From Variovorax sp. SG517 (GTDB lineage Bacteria > Pseudomonadota > Gammaproteobacteria > Burkholderiales > Burkholderiaceae_C), in contig NZ_JABMJG010000008.1 of the NCBI RefSeq assembly GCF_013376045.1, positions 248,001 through 312,000 on the forward strand: a stretch of 64,000 nt of DNA, written 5' to 3'. Positions 1 to 8,008 of the stretch are shown here, in pieces. The notes under the pieces were generated by a model that did no database searches, was not told the DNA's origin, and worked only from the letters and a program-made list of their open reading frames with translations. Position 1 is the stretch's first letter; every line of letters starts with the position of its first letter. The translations under genes and the position numbers were made by a program.

Positions 1-623
1 TCGGCGACGACGCATCGCTCTACGCCGTCACCGTGACCAACGTCGCCGTGCAGAACCGCATCGCCGCGAAGCTCGACGCCGCCGCCGGCGTGGCCGACCG
101 CATGGCGCACATCGAAGCCGACTACACCCGCACCGGACTGCCCGCCGCGCAGGCGGACGGCGCCTGGGCCCTGGAAAGCGCCTGCTATGCCGGCGGCACC
201 GACAAGGCCGACTTCGTCCGCGAAGCCGCACGGCTGCTGAAGCCCGGCGCGCGGCTGGCCGTGGTCGACGGCTTCCTGCTGCGGCACCGGCCCGGCCGCG
301 TGGCGAACTGGCTGCACCGCCTGTGGGCCGACAGCTGGGCCGTGCCCACGCTGGCCGTGCGCGACGACTTCGTCGCGGCACTGCGGGCAAATGGCTTCGA
401 CAGCGTGGAAGTGAAGTCGCTGCGCTGGCGCGTCGCACCCAGCGCGCTGCACATTCCCGTGCTGGCCACGCGCTTCACACTGGCCGAGCTGTGGAAGGCA
501 CGCGGCAGGCTCAGCCCGTGGCGGCGCAAGCACATCGTGGCCAGCTACTGCGCACTGGCGCTGGGCATGTTCTGGCGCGACTTCGACTACTGCATGGTCA
601 CCGCCACGCGCCGTTGCGACTGA
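1..623 (+). CDS. SAM-dependent methyltransferase, 3' part
   Basis: The reading frame is open from the window edge, so the N-terminus with the SAM-binding glycine-rich loop is missing. About 206 residues are visible. The stretch with LLKPGARLAVVDGFLLR near the middle has the form of the post-motif strands of class I methyltransferases, where the product is released after motif III. The C-terminal half resembles the small-molecule O- or C-methyltransferases related to tocopherol and sterol methyltransferases. The substrate cannot be told. It sits about 50 bases upstream of a membrane protein on the same strand and may be the first visible gene of a short operon that runs to 2717. Confidence 0.6.
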   Translation, partial: GDDASLYAVTVTNVAVQNRIAAKLDAAAGVADRMAHIEADYTRTGLPAAQADGAWALESACYAGGTDKADFVREAARLLKPGARLAVVDGFLLRHRPGRVANWLHRLWADSWAVPTLAVRDDFVAALRANGFDSVEVKSLRWRVAPSALHIPVLATRFTLAELWKARGRLSPWRRKHIVASYCALALGMFWRDFDYCMVTATRRCD

Positions 624-671
624 ACAGGCAGCCCCCGAAACGACACAACGAGGAGAAGAAGAGGTTCCCGC

Positions 672-1736
672 ATGCAAAAAGACTCCGAAGAAAGCAGGTT
701 TTCCGAACTCGCCCCCATCGAGCAGCCCGCACATGAAGAAGCGCGGCCCAAGCCCGTTCGCGGCATGCCGTTCGGCTGGTTCTGGCCCATGGCGTCCGGC
801 GCCGCGATTGCGCTCGTGCTGCGCATCGTCTTCAGCAGTGCACCCGGCAAGCCCTACTCGGCCATGCTGGGCTCCTTCGTGTACTTCGTGCCGGCGGTGT
901 GCGGCGCGGTCACCGTCTACATGGCCGAGCGCGTCGAGCGGCGCAGTTGGGGCTACTACATCTGGGCGCCGTGGGTGGCGACCTCGCTCTTCGTCGGCGG
1001 CACGCTGCTGGTGTTCATCGAAGGGCTGATCTGCGCCATCGTCATCGTGCCGCTGTTCGCCACCATGGGCAGCGTCGGCGGGCTGGCGATGGGCATCGTG
1101 TGCCGCATCACCAACTGGCCGAAGCAGGCCGTCTACAGCTTCGCGATGCTGCCGCTGGTGCTGGGCGCCATCGAGCCCCAGCTGCCCAACCCCGACCGCT
1201 ACTCCGACACCTCGCGCTCGCTCTTCATCGCCGCGCCGCCCGAGCGCGTGTGGCACGAACTCAACGCCGCGTACGACATCCGACCCTCCGAAGTCGGCGA
1301 CGCCTGGGCCTACCGCATCGGCGTGCCGATGCCGGTGTCGGGCGTGACGGTCGATACGCCCGAGGGCCGCGTGCGCCAGGTGCAGTGGCAGAAGAACGTG
1401 CACTTCGAGGAAGTCATCACCGAGTGGCAGCCCGACCGCCTGCTGAAGTGGCGCTTCCGCTTCTCGCCCGACTCCTTCCCGGCCGGTGCGCTCGACGACC
1501 ACGTGATGATCGGCGGCCAGTATTTCGACCTGCGCGACGCCACCTACACGCTGACGCCGCGCGATGGCGGCACCGAGCTGCGCGTGGCTGTCTCGTGGCG
1601 CATGAGCACCAGCTTCAACTGGTATGCCGACCGCGTCATGCATCTCATGCTGGCGGATGCCTCGCAGAACATCCTGCGCTTCTACAAGGCGCGCAGCGAG
1701 GCGGCCGTGACGGCGGCGGTAGCTGAAGCCCAATGA
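672..1736 (+). CDS. Membrane protein with C-terminal SRPBCC-like domain
   Basis: 354 residues. Residues about 35 to 170 hold four or five hydrophobic segments. From about residue 180 the protein becomes soluble, starting with SLFIAAPPERVWHELN, which looks like the opening strand and helix of an SRPBCC/polyketide-cyclase (START-like) fold, and ending with EVITEWQPDRLLKWRF and TYTLTPRDGGTELRV strands typical of that fold. A purine-rich stretch (gaggagaagaagagg) lies just before the ATG. The stop overlaps the next start as ATGA, so the two are probably translationally coupled. The ligand is unknown; the fold call rests on sequence pattern only. Confidence 0.6.
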   Translation: MQKDSEESRFSELAPIEQPAHEEARPKPVRGMPFGWFWPMASGAAIALVLRIVFSSAPGKPYSAMLGSFVYFVPAVCGAVTVYMAERVERRSWGYYIWAPWVATSLFVGGTLLVFIEGLICAIVIVPLFATMGSVGGLAMGIVCRITNWPKQAVYSFAMLPLVLGAIEPQLPNPDRYSDTSRSLFIAAPPERVWHELNAAYDIRPSEVGDAWAYRIGVPMPVSGVTVDTPEGRVRQVQWQKNVHFEEVITEWQPDRLLKWRFRFSPDSFPAGALDDHVMIGGQYFDLRDATYTLTPRDGGTELRVAVSWRMSTSFNWYADRVMHLMLADASQNILRFYKARSEAAVTAAVAEAQ

Positions 1737-2362
1737 CGATGCAGCCCGTCTTCCAGCAGGCGCTCGGCCCCGCCTGGGACCGGCTGGGCGGCGTCATCCG
1801 GCGCCACTATGCGATGCGGCCGTTCTCCGACGACCACGTCTGCGTGCGCGGCACCATGAGCGAGGTCTGGCATGCTCCGTGGGCCGCGCTGCTGATGCCC
1901 TTCGGGCGGCTCTTCGGCGCGCTGGTGCCGCACCAGGGCAAGGACGTGCCGATCGAAGTGCACTACCGCTGCCGCCCCGGCAACGCCACGCTCCACTGGG
2001 ACCGCATCTTCAGTTTCCCGGGCAGGCCGCCCTTCCATTTCCGCTCGCACATGGAGCTTGCGGAAGGCCATGCCGGCGAGGTGATCGAGTACGTGCGCTT
2101 CGGCATCGGCATGCGCCTCGCGGTGAGCGCCGAAGAAGGCGCGCTGGTGTTCCGCGACCTGGGCTATGTCTGGCGGGTCGCGGGGCTGCGCATTCCGCTG
2201 CCGCTCGGGCTCTTCATGGGCGCGGCCTACGTGGAGGAGCGCCCCGATCCCGCCGATGCAGACCGCTTCACCATGAGGATGCTGCTGCGCCACCGCTGGT
2301 TCGGCGACGTATTCCGCTACAGCGGGCGCTTCCGCCTCGGAGCGCGAACGGGATCACAATGA
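1733..2362 (+). CDS. DUF4166 domain protein
   Basis: 209 residues covering one domain of the DUF4166 type, with PIEVHYRCRPGNATLHWDR and a late RHRWFGDVFRYSGRF stretch. In other bacteria this family is often found next to or fused with saccharopine-dehydrogenase-like or membrane proteins; its biochemical role is unknown. The start ATG overlaps the upstream stop by four bases, and the next gene follows after seven bases, so it belongs to the same transcript. A second in-frame ATG lies two codons later. Confidence 0.6.
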   Translation: MTMQPVFQQALGPAWDRLGGVIRRHYAMRPFSDDHVCVRGTMSEVWHAPWAALLMPFGRLFGALVPHQGKDVPIEVHYRCRPGNATLHWDRIFSFPGRPPFHFRSHMELAEGHAGEVIEYVRFGIGMRLAVSAEEGALVFRDLGYVWRVAGLRIPLPLGLFMGAAYVEERPDPADADRFTMRMLLRHRWFGDVFRYSGRFRLGARTGSQ

Positions 2363-2369
2363 GCGCACC

Positions 2370-2717
2370 ATGCCGCGCCGCCCAGAAAACCTCTACGCCC
2401 AGTACCACGCCCACGTCTATTTCGGCCCCGACACGCTCGCGCAGGCCAAGGCCCTCTGCGAACGCGCGGGCCGCGAGCTGATGGTGGTGGTCGGCCGCGT
2501 GCACGAGCGGCTGGTGGGCCCGCATCCGCACTGGAGCTGCCAGCTTGCCTTCGACGCCGCCGAGTTCTACCAGGTCATCGGCTGGCTCGAGGCCAACCGC
2601 GACGGGCTCGACGTGTTCGTGCACGGCGTGACGGGCGACGATCTCGCCGACCACACGACGCACGCGATGTGGCTGGGCGAGGAAAGCGAGCTCGACCTGC
2701 GGATGTTCCGGCGCTAG
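2370..2717 (+). CDS. DOPA 4,5-dioxygenase family protein
   Basis: 115 residues, the usual length for the small DOPA 4,5-dioxygenase-like family. YHAHVYFG near the start, GPHPHWSCQ in the middle and FVHGVTGDDLADHTTHAMW near the end carry the conserved histidines that would bind iron. Family members cleave catechol rings extradiol-fashion, but most bacterial ones have no proven substrate. The stop codon overlaps that of the convergent Rieske oxygenase gene by three bases (ctag), so the two genes end on top of each other without a separate terminator. Confidence 0.75.
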   Translation: MPRRPENLYAQYHAHVYFGPDTLAQAKALCERAGRELMVVVGRVHERLVGPHPHWSCQLAFDAAEFYQVIGWLEANRDGLDVFVHGVTGDDLADHTTHAMWLGEESELDLRMFRR

Positions 2718-4054
2718 ACCTCTTCCCGGGCCTCTTTCCGGGCCTCTTCCTCGATGCCGGCGCCGTGCACCTTGAAGAAGGTGGCGCCCTCCACCTTCTG
2801 GCCGATGGCCTTCTCGTAGGCCACGCGCACCTCGTCAGGCTGCCCGGCCTGGCCGAAGAAGTCCTTCAGGTACGGCCCCAGCAGCGGATGCGCCGCCAGC
2901 TCCCTGCGCGGCAGGCCGTTGATCATCTCGTCGCGGCAGGCCGAGGGCAGGAACACGTTGCGGTTCTTCTCCGGATCGCGGATCAGCCCCTTGGGCTCGT
3001 GGGCCGGGTCGGCCTGCATCGCCTCGAGCTCCTCGAAGAAGCGGCGCCGCATCATCACGATGCCCTTGTCGCTCTGGCCCAGCTTCTCGCGCGTGCGGTC
3101 GGTGATGGCGCCCTGCCCCACCCACACCACGAAGTCCTGGTTGGCGACGTGGCTGGTGATCCAGCGGCCCGTCGCCGGGTCCTTGATGGGTCCGTACCAC
3201 GACGGGATTCGCTCCTGCACGTAGGGCTCCTGCTCGCTGGGCACGCGGCTCAGCACCCAGAGCACGCTCAGCGTGTTGTGGTCGTCGATGGGCACGCGCC
3301 ATTCGAAGTGATGGCCCAGGAAGAAGCCGTTGGGCCACAGCGTGACGCGGCCGGTGGTCCACATCACGTTGTCCTCGCGCTCGCCGCCGCGCAGGCGCTT
3401 GTAGACGAAGCCGTGCTCGAACTCCTCGAAGGCCAGCTTCAGGTGCGTCGGCACGTACGGCCCTTCCTCGCCCTGCAGGCGCGTGGTCCAGTTGTTGTGT
3501 GTCCACTCGAAGTGCACCGGGTCGATGGAGTTCTCCTGGCACTGGAACCAGTTGCACGGGATCTCGGCGAACACCGCCTGCGCGAAGCCGTTCGCGCAGT
3601 TGAAGAGTTCCCAGTCGGGCAAAAGAGGCGCGGGCTGCGGGCCCATGTACGTCCACAGCAGGCCGGCCTTCTCCTGCACCGGGTAGGCCTTGATCCTCGT
3701 GTTCCTGCGCATGCGCGCGCCGGGGTCCAGCGTTTCCTCGAAGGGCTGGTGCACGCATTGGCCGCTCTGGTCGTACTGCCAGCCGTGGTAGCTGCAGCGC
3801 AGGCCGCACTGCTCGACGTAGCCGTACGACATGTCGGCGTTGCGGTGCGGGCAGCGGCGGTCGACCAGGCCGTAGTTGCCGCTCAGGTCCTTGTAGAGCA
3901 CCAGATCCTCGCCCAGGATGCGCAGCGGCTTCACCGCCTTGTCGTCGAACTCGCTGGCGCCCGCGATCGGGTGCCAGTAGCGGCGCAGGTAGTCGCCCAT
4001 CGGCTTGCCGGGGCCCACTTCGGTCAGCAGGCGGTTCTTTTCTTCGCTCAACAT
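2714..4054 (-). CDS. Rieske (2Fe-2S) aromatic ring-hydroxylating oxygenase subunit
   Basis: 446 residues. An N-terminal Rieske domain shows CPHRN followed by CSYHGW, the two Cys-His pairs that hold the 2Fe-2S cluster. NSIDPVHFEWTH is the D-x2-H-x4-H facial triad for mononuclear iron in the catalytic domain. Family members hydroxylate or demethylate aromatic compounds and need a separate reductase, which is not seen here. I chose the ATG at 4054 because AGGAGA lies upstream at good spacing; the open frame extends further but overlaps the Bug gene. The Bug receptor 44 bases upstream and the divergent IclR regulator suggest uptake and breakdown of one aromatic acid. Confidence 0.85.
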   Translation of the reverse strand: MLSEEKNRLLTEVGPGKPMGDYLRRYWHPIAGASEFDDKAVKPLRILGEDLVLYKDLSGNYGLVDRRCPHRNADMSYGYVEQCGLRCSYHGWQYDQSGQCVHQPFEETLDPGARMRRNTRIKAYPVQEKAGLLWTYMGPQPAPLLPDWELFNCANGFAQAVFAEIPCNWFQCQENSIDPVHFEWTHNNWTTRLQGEEGPYVPTHLKLAFEEFEHGFVYKRLRGGEREDNVMWTTGRVTLWPNGFFLGHHFEWRVPIDDHNTLSVLWVLSRVPSEQEPYVQERIPSWYGPIKDPATGRWITSHVANQDFVVWVGQGAITDRTREKLGQSDKGIVMMRRRFFEELEAMQADPAHEPKGLIRDPEKNRNVFLPSACRDEMINGLPRRELAAHPLLGPYLKDFFGQAGQPDEVRVAYEKAIGQKVEGATFFKVHGAGIEEEARKEAREEV

Positions 4055-4098
4055 GCGCAGTCTCCTTGTCGTTGCTTGTCGCTCGTGTTCTTCATCGG

Positions 4099-5085
4099 TC
4101 AGTCGGCGCGGATGCCGAACTCGCGCACCAGCCTGCCGAAGCGCTGGTCGTCGTCCGCGATCTGCTGCGCCAGCGCCGAGGGCGCACCGCCCACGGGTTC
4201 GATGCCGAGCGCGGCCATCCTTGCCTGCACGTCGGGCATCTTCAGGATCTCGTTGAAATGTTTGTTGAGCGCCTGCACAACATCGGGCGGCATCGCCTTC
4301 GGGCCGAGCAGGCCCATCCATGCGCTCACGTCCACGTCCTTGAAGCCCAGCTCGACGAAGGTGGGCACCTCGGGCATCAGCTTCGTGCGCTGGCGCTCCG
4401 CGACGCCCAGCGGTACCAGCTTGCCCGCGGCGATGTGGCTCGCCACCGCGCCCGGCGTGATCCAGCCCACGGCCACGTGGCCGCCCAGCACGTCGTTGAC
4501 CACCGGCGCCACGCCGCGGTACGGCGCGTGCGTGGCCGCGATGCCCGCGTCCTTGTTGAAGAGTTCGCCCGCGATGTGCATCGGCGAGCCCGCGCCCGGC
4601 GTGCCGTAGCTCAGCGCCTTGCCCGCCTTCGCGCCGGCCACGAGCTGTGCGACGCTGCGGATGCCGGTCACCGGCGCGGTCACCAGCAGCAGCGGGATGT
4701 TGCCGGTCTTGACGATGGGGGTGAAGTCCTTCACCACGTCGTGCGCCACGCCGGGGCCGGCCTTCAGCACGTGCTGCGCGATGGGAAAGGTGCTGGGCGT
4801 GAACAGCAGCGTGTAGCCGTCGGCCGACGCCTTCGCGACCCAGGCGTTGCCGATCATCCCGCTCGCGCCGGGCCTGTTGTCGATCAGCACCGGCTGGCCG
4901 GTGCGCTGCGAGAGCTTCTCCGCATAGGTGCGCGCGATGGCGTCGGTGTCGCCGCCGGCCGGATAGGCCACGACGATGGTGATCGGCTTCGACGGCCAGG
5001 ACTGCGCCATGGCCGCGGCGGCGGCGCATAGCGAAAGAACGGCTGCTGCAGCGGCTCGGGCCGCGTTTCGCGGGTGAAACAACAT
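4099..5085 (-). CDS. Bug-family tripartite tricarboxylate transporter substrate-binding protein
   Basis: 328 residues with a Sec signal peptide ending near AAAAMAQ and then SWPSKPITIVVAYPAGGDTD, the hallmark opening of Bug (TctC) receptors. HAPYRGVAPVVNDVLGG and the late LGIEPVGG motif are also typical. These periplasmic proteins bind small organic acids for TctA/TctB carriers; no carrier genes are nearby, as is usual for the expanded Bug set of Burkholderiales. The start at 5085 has GAGAAGGA upstream. Its position before a Rieske oxygenase gene suggests an aromatic acid ligand, which is inference. Confidence 0.85.
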   Translation of the reverse strand: MLFHPRNAARAAAAAVLSLCAAAAAMAQSWPSKPITIVVAYPAGGDTDAIARTYAEKLSQRTGQPVLIDNRPGASGMIGNAWVAKASADGYTLLFTPSTFPIAQHVLKAGPGVAHDVVKDFTPIVKTGNIPLLLVTAPVTGIRSVAQLVAGAKAGKALSYGTPGAGSPMHIAGELFNKDAGIAATHAPYRGVAPVVNDVLGGHVAVGWITPGAVASHIAAGKLVPLGVAERQRTKLMPEVPTFVELGFKDVDVSAWMGLLGPKAMPPDVVQALNKHFNEILKMPDVQARMAALGIEPVGGAPSALAQQIADDDQRFGRLVREFGIRAD

Positions 5086-5104
5086 GCTCTTTTCCTTCTC
5101 GGTG

Positions 5105-5124
5105 GGACGACGTTGGTGTCGTCC
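5105..5124. promoter_or_regulatory. Inverted repeat between Bug gene and iclR-type regulator gene
   Basis: GGACGAC at 5105-5111 is repeated inverted at 5118-5124 with a six-base loop. It lies in the 110-base divergent promoter region and could be an operator for the IclR-type protein. No binding data; position and symmetry are the only evidence. Confidence 0.3.
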
Positions 5125-5163
5125 GCACTGTAGGAACGGGGCCGCGAAGCCAGAAGATATAGT

Positions 5164-5176
5164 TTCACGCAGTGAA
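5164..5176. promoter_or_regulatory. Short palindrome just upstream of the IclR-type start
   Basis: TTCAC-GCA-GTGAA is a perfect 5-bp inverted repeat with a 3-base centre, ending 19 bases before the chosen ATG. IclR proteins commonly bind short palindromes overlapping their own promoter, so this is a candidate autoregulatory site. Confidence 0.3.
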
Positions 5177-5195
5177 CCTTTTTTCGGAGACCGGC

Positions 5196-6023
5196 ATGTC
5201 GGACACCGCGGGCGCGCAGAGCGTGAAATCGATCGACGCATTGCGCCGCGGGCTCGACGTGATGCTGGCCATCCAGCGCTCCTCGGCCGTGACGCTGCAG
5301 GAGCTGCACCGGCAGACCGGCCTGTCGAAGGCCACGCTGCTGCGCATTCTCAAGACGCTGCAGCAGGCGGGCTGGGCCGAGCGCAGCGAGCACGACCGGC
5401 GCTACGTGCCCACCTCGGCCACGGGGCAGTCGGGCGCTGCGGCGGCATGGCGCACGCGACTGTCGGCACTGGCGGCGCCGGCGCGCGCCACGCTGCAGCG
5501 CGTGGTGCCATGGCCCATCGATCTGGGCGTGCGCGACGGCTCGGCCATGCTCATCCTCGACACCGACAGGCCGCGCAACGGGCTGGCGGTCAACTACCGG
5601 GCGCTGGGCTTCAGACCGCCGATGCTGCTGTCCTCGCTGGGGCGCTGCTATCTCTCGTTCTGCCCGGAAGACGAGCGCCGCGAGATCCTCTCCGCGCTGG
5701 CGCGCTCGCCCAACGACTTCGACCGCAGCGCGCGGCGCCCCGAGAACATCCGCCGCATGGTGGCGCATGCGCGCGACCTCGGCTACGTGGCGCGCGACCC
5801 GACCTCGACCAGCATGGATTCGCCCGACCGCTTCGGCGCGATCTCGGTGCCCCTGCGCCAGGGCCAGCGGGTGGTGGGCTGCCTCAGCTGCGCCTGGCTG
5901 CCGGCAGTGAAGAGCGAGCGCGAGATCGTGTCGGCCCACCTGGGGGACCTGCAGCAGGCCGCGCAGAGCATCGAGCGCAAGCTGACGCAGGCAGGCTTCG
6001 GACCGCCCCCTGCAAGTTCATGA
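5196..6023 (+). CDS. IclR family transcriptional regulator
   Basis: 275 residues. The N-terminal winged helix spans about residues 12 to 75, with TLQELHRQTGLSKATLLRILK as helix-turn-helix; the C-terminal IclR effector domain follows, with the conserved FDRFGAISVP-type and GCLSC stretches. The frame is open from a GTG at 5172, but the ATG at 5196 has GGAGA six bases before it and gives the usual N-terminus. It is divergent from the Bug-Rieske pair, and IclR proteins usually control the adjacent catabolic operon in response to an aromatic acid or short organic acid. Confidence 0.85.
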   Translation: MSDTAGAQSVKSIDALRRGLDVMLAIQRSSAVTLQELHRQTGLSKATLLRILKTLQQAGWAERSEHDRRYVPTSATGQSGAAAAWRTRLSALAAPARATLQRVVPWPIDLGVRDGSAMLILDTDRPRNGLAVNYRALGFRPPMLLSSLGRCYLSFCPEDERREILSALARSPNDFDRSARRPENIRRMVAHARDLGYVARDPTSTSMDSPDRFGAISVPLRQGQRVVGCLSCAWLPAVKSEREIVSAHLGDLQQAAQSIERKLTQAGFGPPPASS

Positions 6024-6033
6024 AGCGCGCGGC

Positions 6034-6690
6034 TCAGAACTCCGCGTCGAGCTCGTCGATCTCGTCGGGCTCCTGCTTCGCGGCCGCCACCCATTCCTTC
6101 ATGGCGGGCAGTTCCATCACGCGCTTGCAGTAGGCCGCGCACACCGCGTCCAGCGCCACGTCGTAGCTCAGGAAGCGCGTGACCACCGGCGCGTACATCG
6201 CGTCCGCCATGCCCGGCTGCTTGCCGAACAGGAAGGGGCCGCCATAGGCCTTCAGGCACTCGCGCCAGATGGCGACGATGCGGTCGATGTCCGCCTGCGC
6301 GCGCGACCACACCTTGAAGTTCTTGAAATGGGCCTTGATGTTCATCGGCAGCGCGCCGCGCATCGAGGCAAAGCCGGAATGCATCTCGCCGCAGATGGCG
6401 CGGCAATGGGCGCGGGCGGCGATGTCCTCGGGCAGCAGGCCGGCCTTGGGCTTGATCTCGTTGAGGTATTCGCCGATGGCCAGCGTGTCCCACACCTTCA
6501 CGCTGCCGTGCTGCAGCGAGGGCACCAGCATCGACGACGACAGCAGCAGCATCTCGGCCTTCATGGCCGGATCGTCGGGCGGGATCACCTTCTCGCTGAA
6601 GTCCAGCCCCGCCAGCCTGCACATCAGCCAGCCGCGCAGCGCCCAGGCGCCGTAGTTCTTGCTGCTGATGGTGAGTACGGGTTTGGCCAT
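6034..6690 (-). CDS. Glutathione S-transferase family protein
   Basis: 218 residues. It opens with a thioredoxin-fold N-terminal domain (VLTISSKNYGAWALRGWLM, about residues 4 to 80) followed by an all-helical C-terminal domain. The SxxYGAW-type opening is like bacterial beta- and zeta-related GSTs of unknown substrate. GGAGAG sits seven bases before the ATG at 6690, which fixes this start. It converges with the IclR-type gene (ten bases between stops) and its promoter region is shared with the divergent depolymerase gene. Whether it works on glutathione conjugation or another thiol reaction is not visible. Confidence 0.8.
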   Translation of the reverse strand: MAKPVLTISSKNYGAWALRGWLMCRLAGLDFSEKVIPPDDPAMKAEMLLLSSSMLVPSLQHGSVKVWDTLAIGEYLNEIKPKAGLLPEDIAARAHCRAICGEMHSGFASMRGALPMNIKAHFKNFKVWSRAQADIDRIVAIWRECLKAYGGPFLFGKQPGMADAMYAPVVTRFLSYDVALDAVCAAYCKRVMELPAMKEWVAAAKQEPDEIDELDAEF

Positions 6691-6782
6691 CTCGGAACTC
6701 TCCTTGGGCGTTGCGCCTTTGCCCGTGCCGCGTGCAAGCCCCATGCCATGCGGCTGGCCCGCAACTTGCCTGCGCGAGATTC

Positions 6783-8000
6783 ATGCTGTACCGGGCCTAC
6801 CAGAACCAAGCCGACCTGCTCTCCCCGGCGCGGCTTGCGGCGCAGTACCTCGCCAAGGCCCTGTGGCAGGAAGGCACCGAGCGCACCATCTTGCGGCGCA
6901 TGGCCGCCCAGTTCGAGGTGTTCTCGCGCATGCGCCTGACCCACACCCGGCCCGACTACGGCATCCACAGCGTGGTGTCCGACGGCGTCGAGGTGGCCGT
7001 GCACGAGGAGAAAACCCTCGTCTCGCCCTTCGGCACCCTGCTGCACTTCCGCAAGAACACCGATGCGGTGCATCCGCCCGTGCTGCTGGCCGCACCGTTG
7101 TCGGGCCATTTCGCCACGCTGCTGCGCGAAACGGTGCGCACCCTGCTGCGCGACCACGACGTCTACCTGACCGACTGGCACAACGCGCGCGACGTGCCGC
7201 TGTGGCACGGCGGCTTCGGCCTGGACGACTACACGCTGCAGCTCATCAGCTTCCTGGAGGCCGTGGGCCCGGGCGTGCACATGGTGGCCGTGTGCCAGCC
7301 CTGCGTGGCCGCGCTGGCCGCCACCGCACTGATGGCCGAGGACGGCAACCCCGCCACGCCGCGCAGCCTGACGCTGATGGCGGGCCCGGTCGATTGCCGC
7401 ATCAACCCCACGGCGGTGAACAAGCTCGCGACCGACCGCCCCATCGACTGGTTCCGGCGCAACCTCATCAGCCACGTGCCATGGCCGCACGCCGGCATGA
7501 TGCGGCGCGTGTACCCCGGCTTCCTGCAGCTGTCGGCCTTCATGAGCATGAACCCGGAGCGGCACAAGAAGCAGTTCGAGGACATGTACACCCACCTGGT
7601 CGAAGGCGACGTCGAGAAGGCCCGCACCATCGGCACCTTCTACGACGAGTACCTGGCGGTGAACGACCTGCCGGCCGAGTTCTACCTGGAGACGGTCGAG
7701 CGCGTGTTCCAGACCTACGACCTGCCGCTGGGCAAGCTCACCGTGGGCGGGCGCACCGTGAACCCGGCCGCCATCCGCCGCACCGCGCTGCTCACCGTGG
7801 AAGGCGAGCGCGACGACATCTGCGCCGTGGGCCAGACGGTCGCGGCGCAAGACCTCTGCACCGGCATCCGGCCCTACCTGAAGGCGCATCACCTGCAGGC
7901 CGGCGTGGGGCACTACGGCGTGTTCAGCGGCAGCAAGTGGAACGCGCAGATCTATCCGCGCGTGCGCGAGACGATCCACGCTGCCGCGGAACTGGGCTAG
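6783..8000 (+). CDS. phaZ: Intracellular poly(3-hydroxybutyrate) depolymerase
   Basis: 405 residues, the usual size for the intracellular PhaZ family of Ralstonia-like bacteria. VAVCQPCVAA is the nucleophile elbow in which cysteine replaces the serine of a lipase box, the known signature of this family; DWHNARDVPLWHGGFGLDDY and the late VGHYGVFSGSKW histidine motif complete the alpha/beta-hydrolase core. The enzyme mobilises stored PHB granules in the cytoplasm. I start at the ATG of MLYRAYQNQ because this is the family N-terminus; the frame extends 24 codons further upstream without support. It stands alone, divergent from the GST gene. Confidence 0.9.
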   Translation: MLYRAYQNQADLLSPARLAAQYLAKALWQEGTERTILRRMAAQFEVFSRMRLTHTRPDYGIHSVVSDGVEVAVHEEKTLVSPFGTLLHFRKNTDAVHPPVLLAAPLSGHFATLLRETVRTLLRDHDVYLTDWHNARDVPLWHGGFGLDDYTLQLISFLEAVGPGVHMVAVCQPCVAALAATALMAEDGNPATPRSLTLMAGPVDCRINPTAVNKLATDRPIDWFRRNLISHVPWPHAGMMRRVYPGFLQLSAFMSMNPERHKKQFEDMYTHLVEGDVEKARTIGTFYDEYLAVNDLPAEFYLETVERVFQTYDLPLGKLTVGGRTVNPAAIRRTALLTVEGERDDICAVGQTVAAQDLCTGIRPYLKAHHLQAGVGHYGVFSGSKWNAQIYPRVRETIHAAAELG

Positions 8001-8008
8001 AGCCAGGT

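Noticed and set aside
2669..4609. Plus-strand open frame opposite the Rieske oxygenase and Bug genes
   Set aside because: The minus-strand genes show clear Rieske and Bug motifs; this frame has none and is a shadow.
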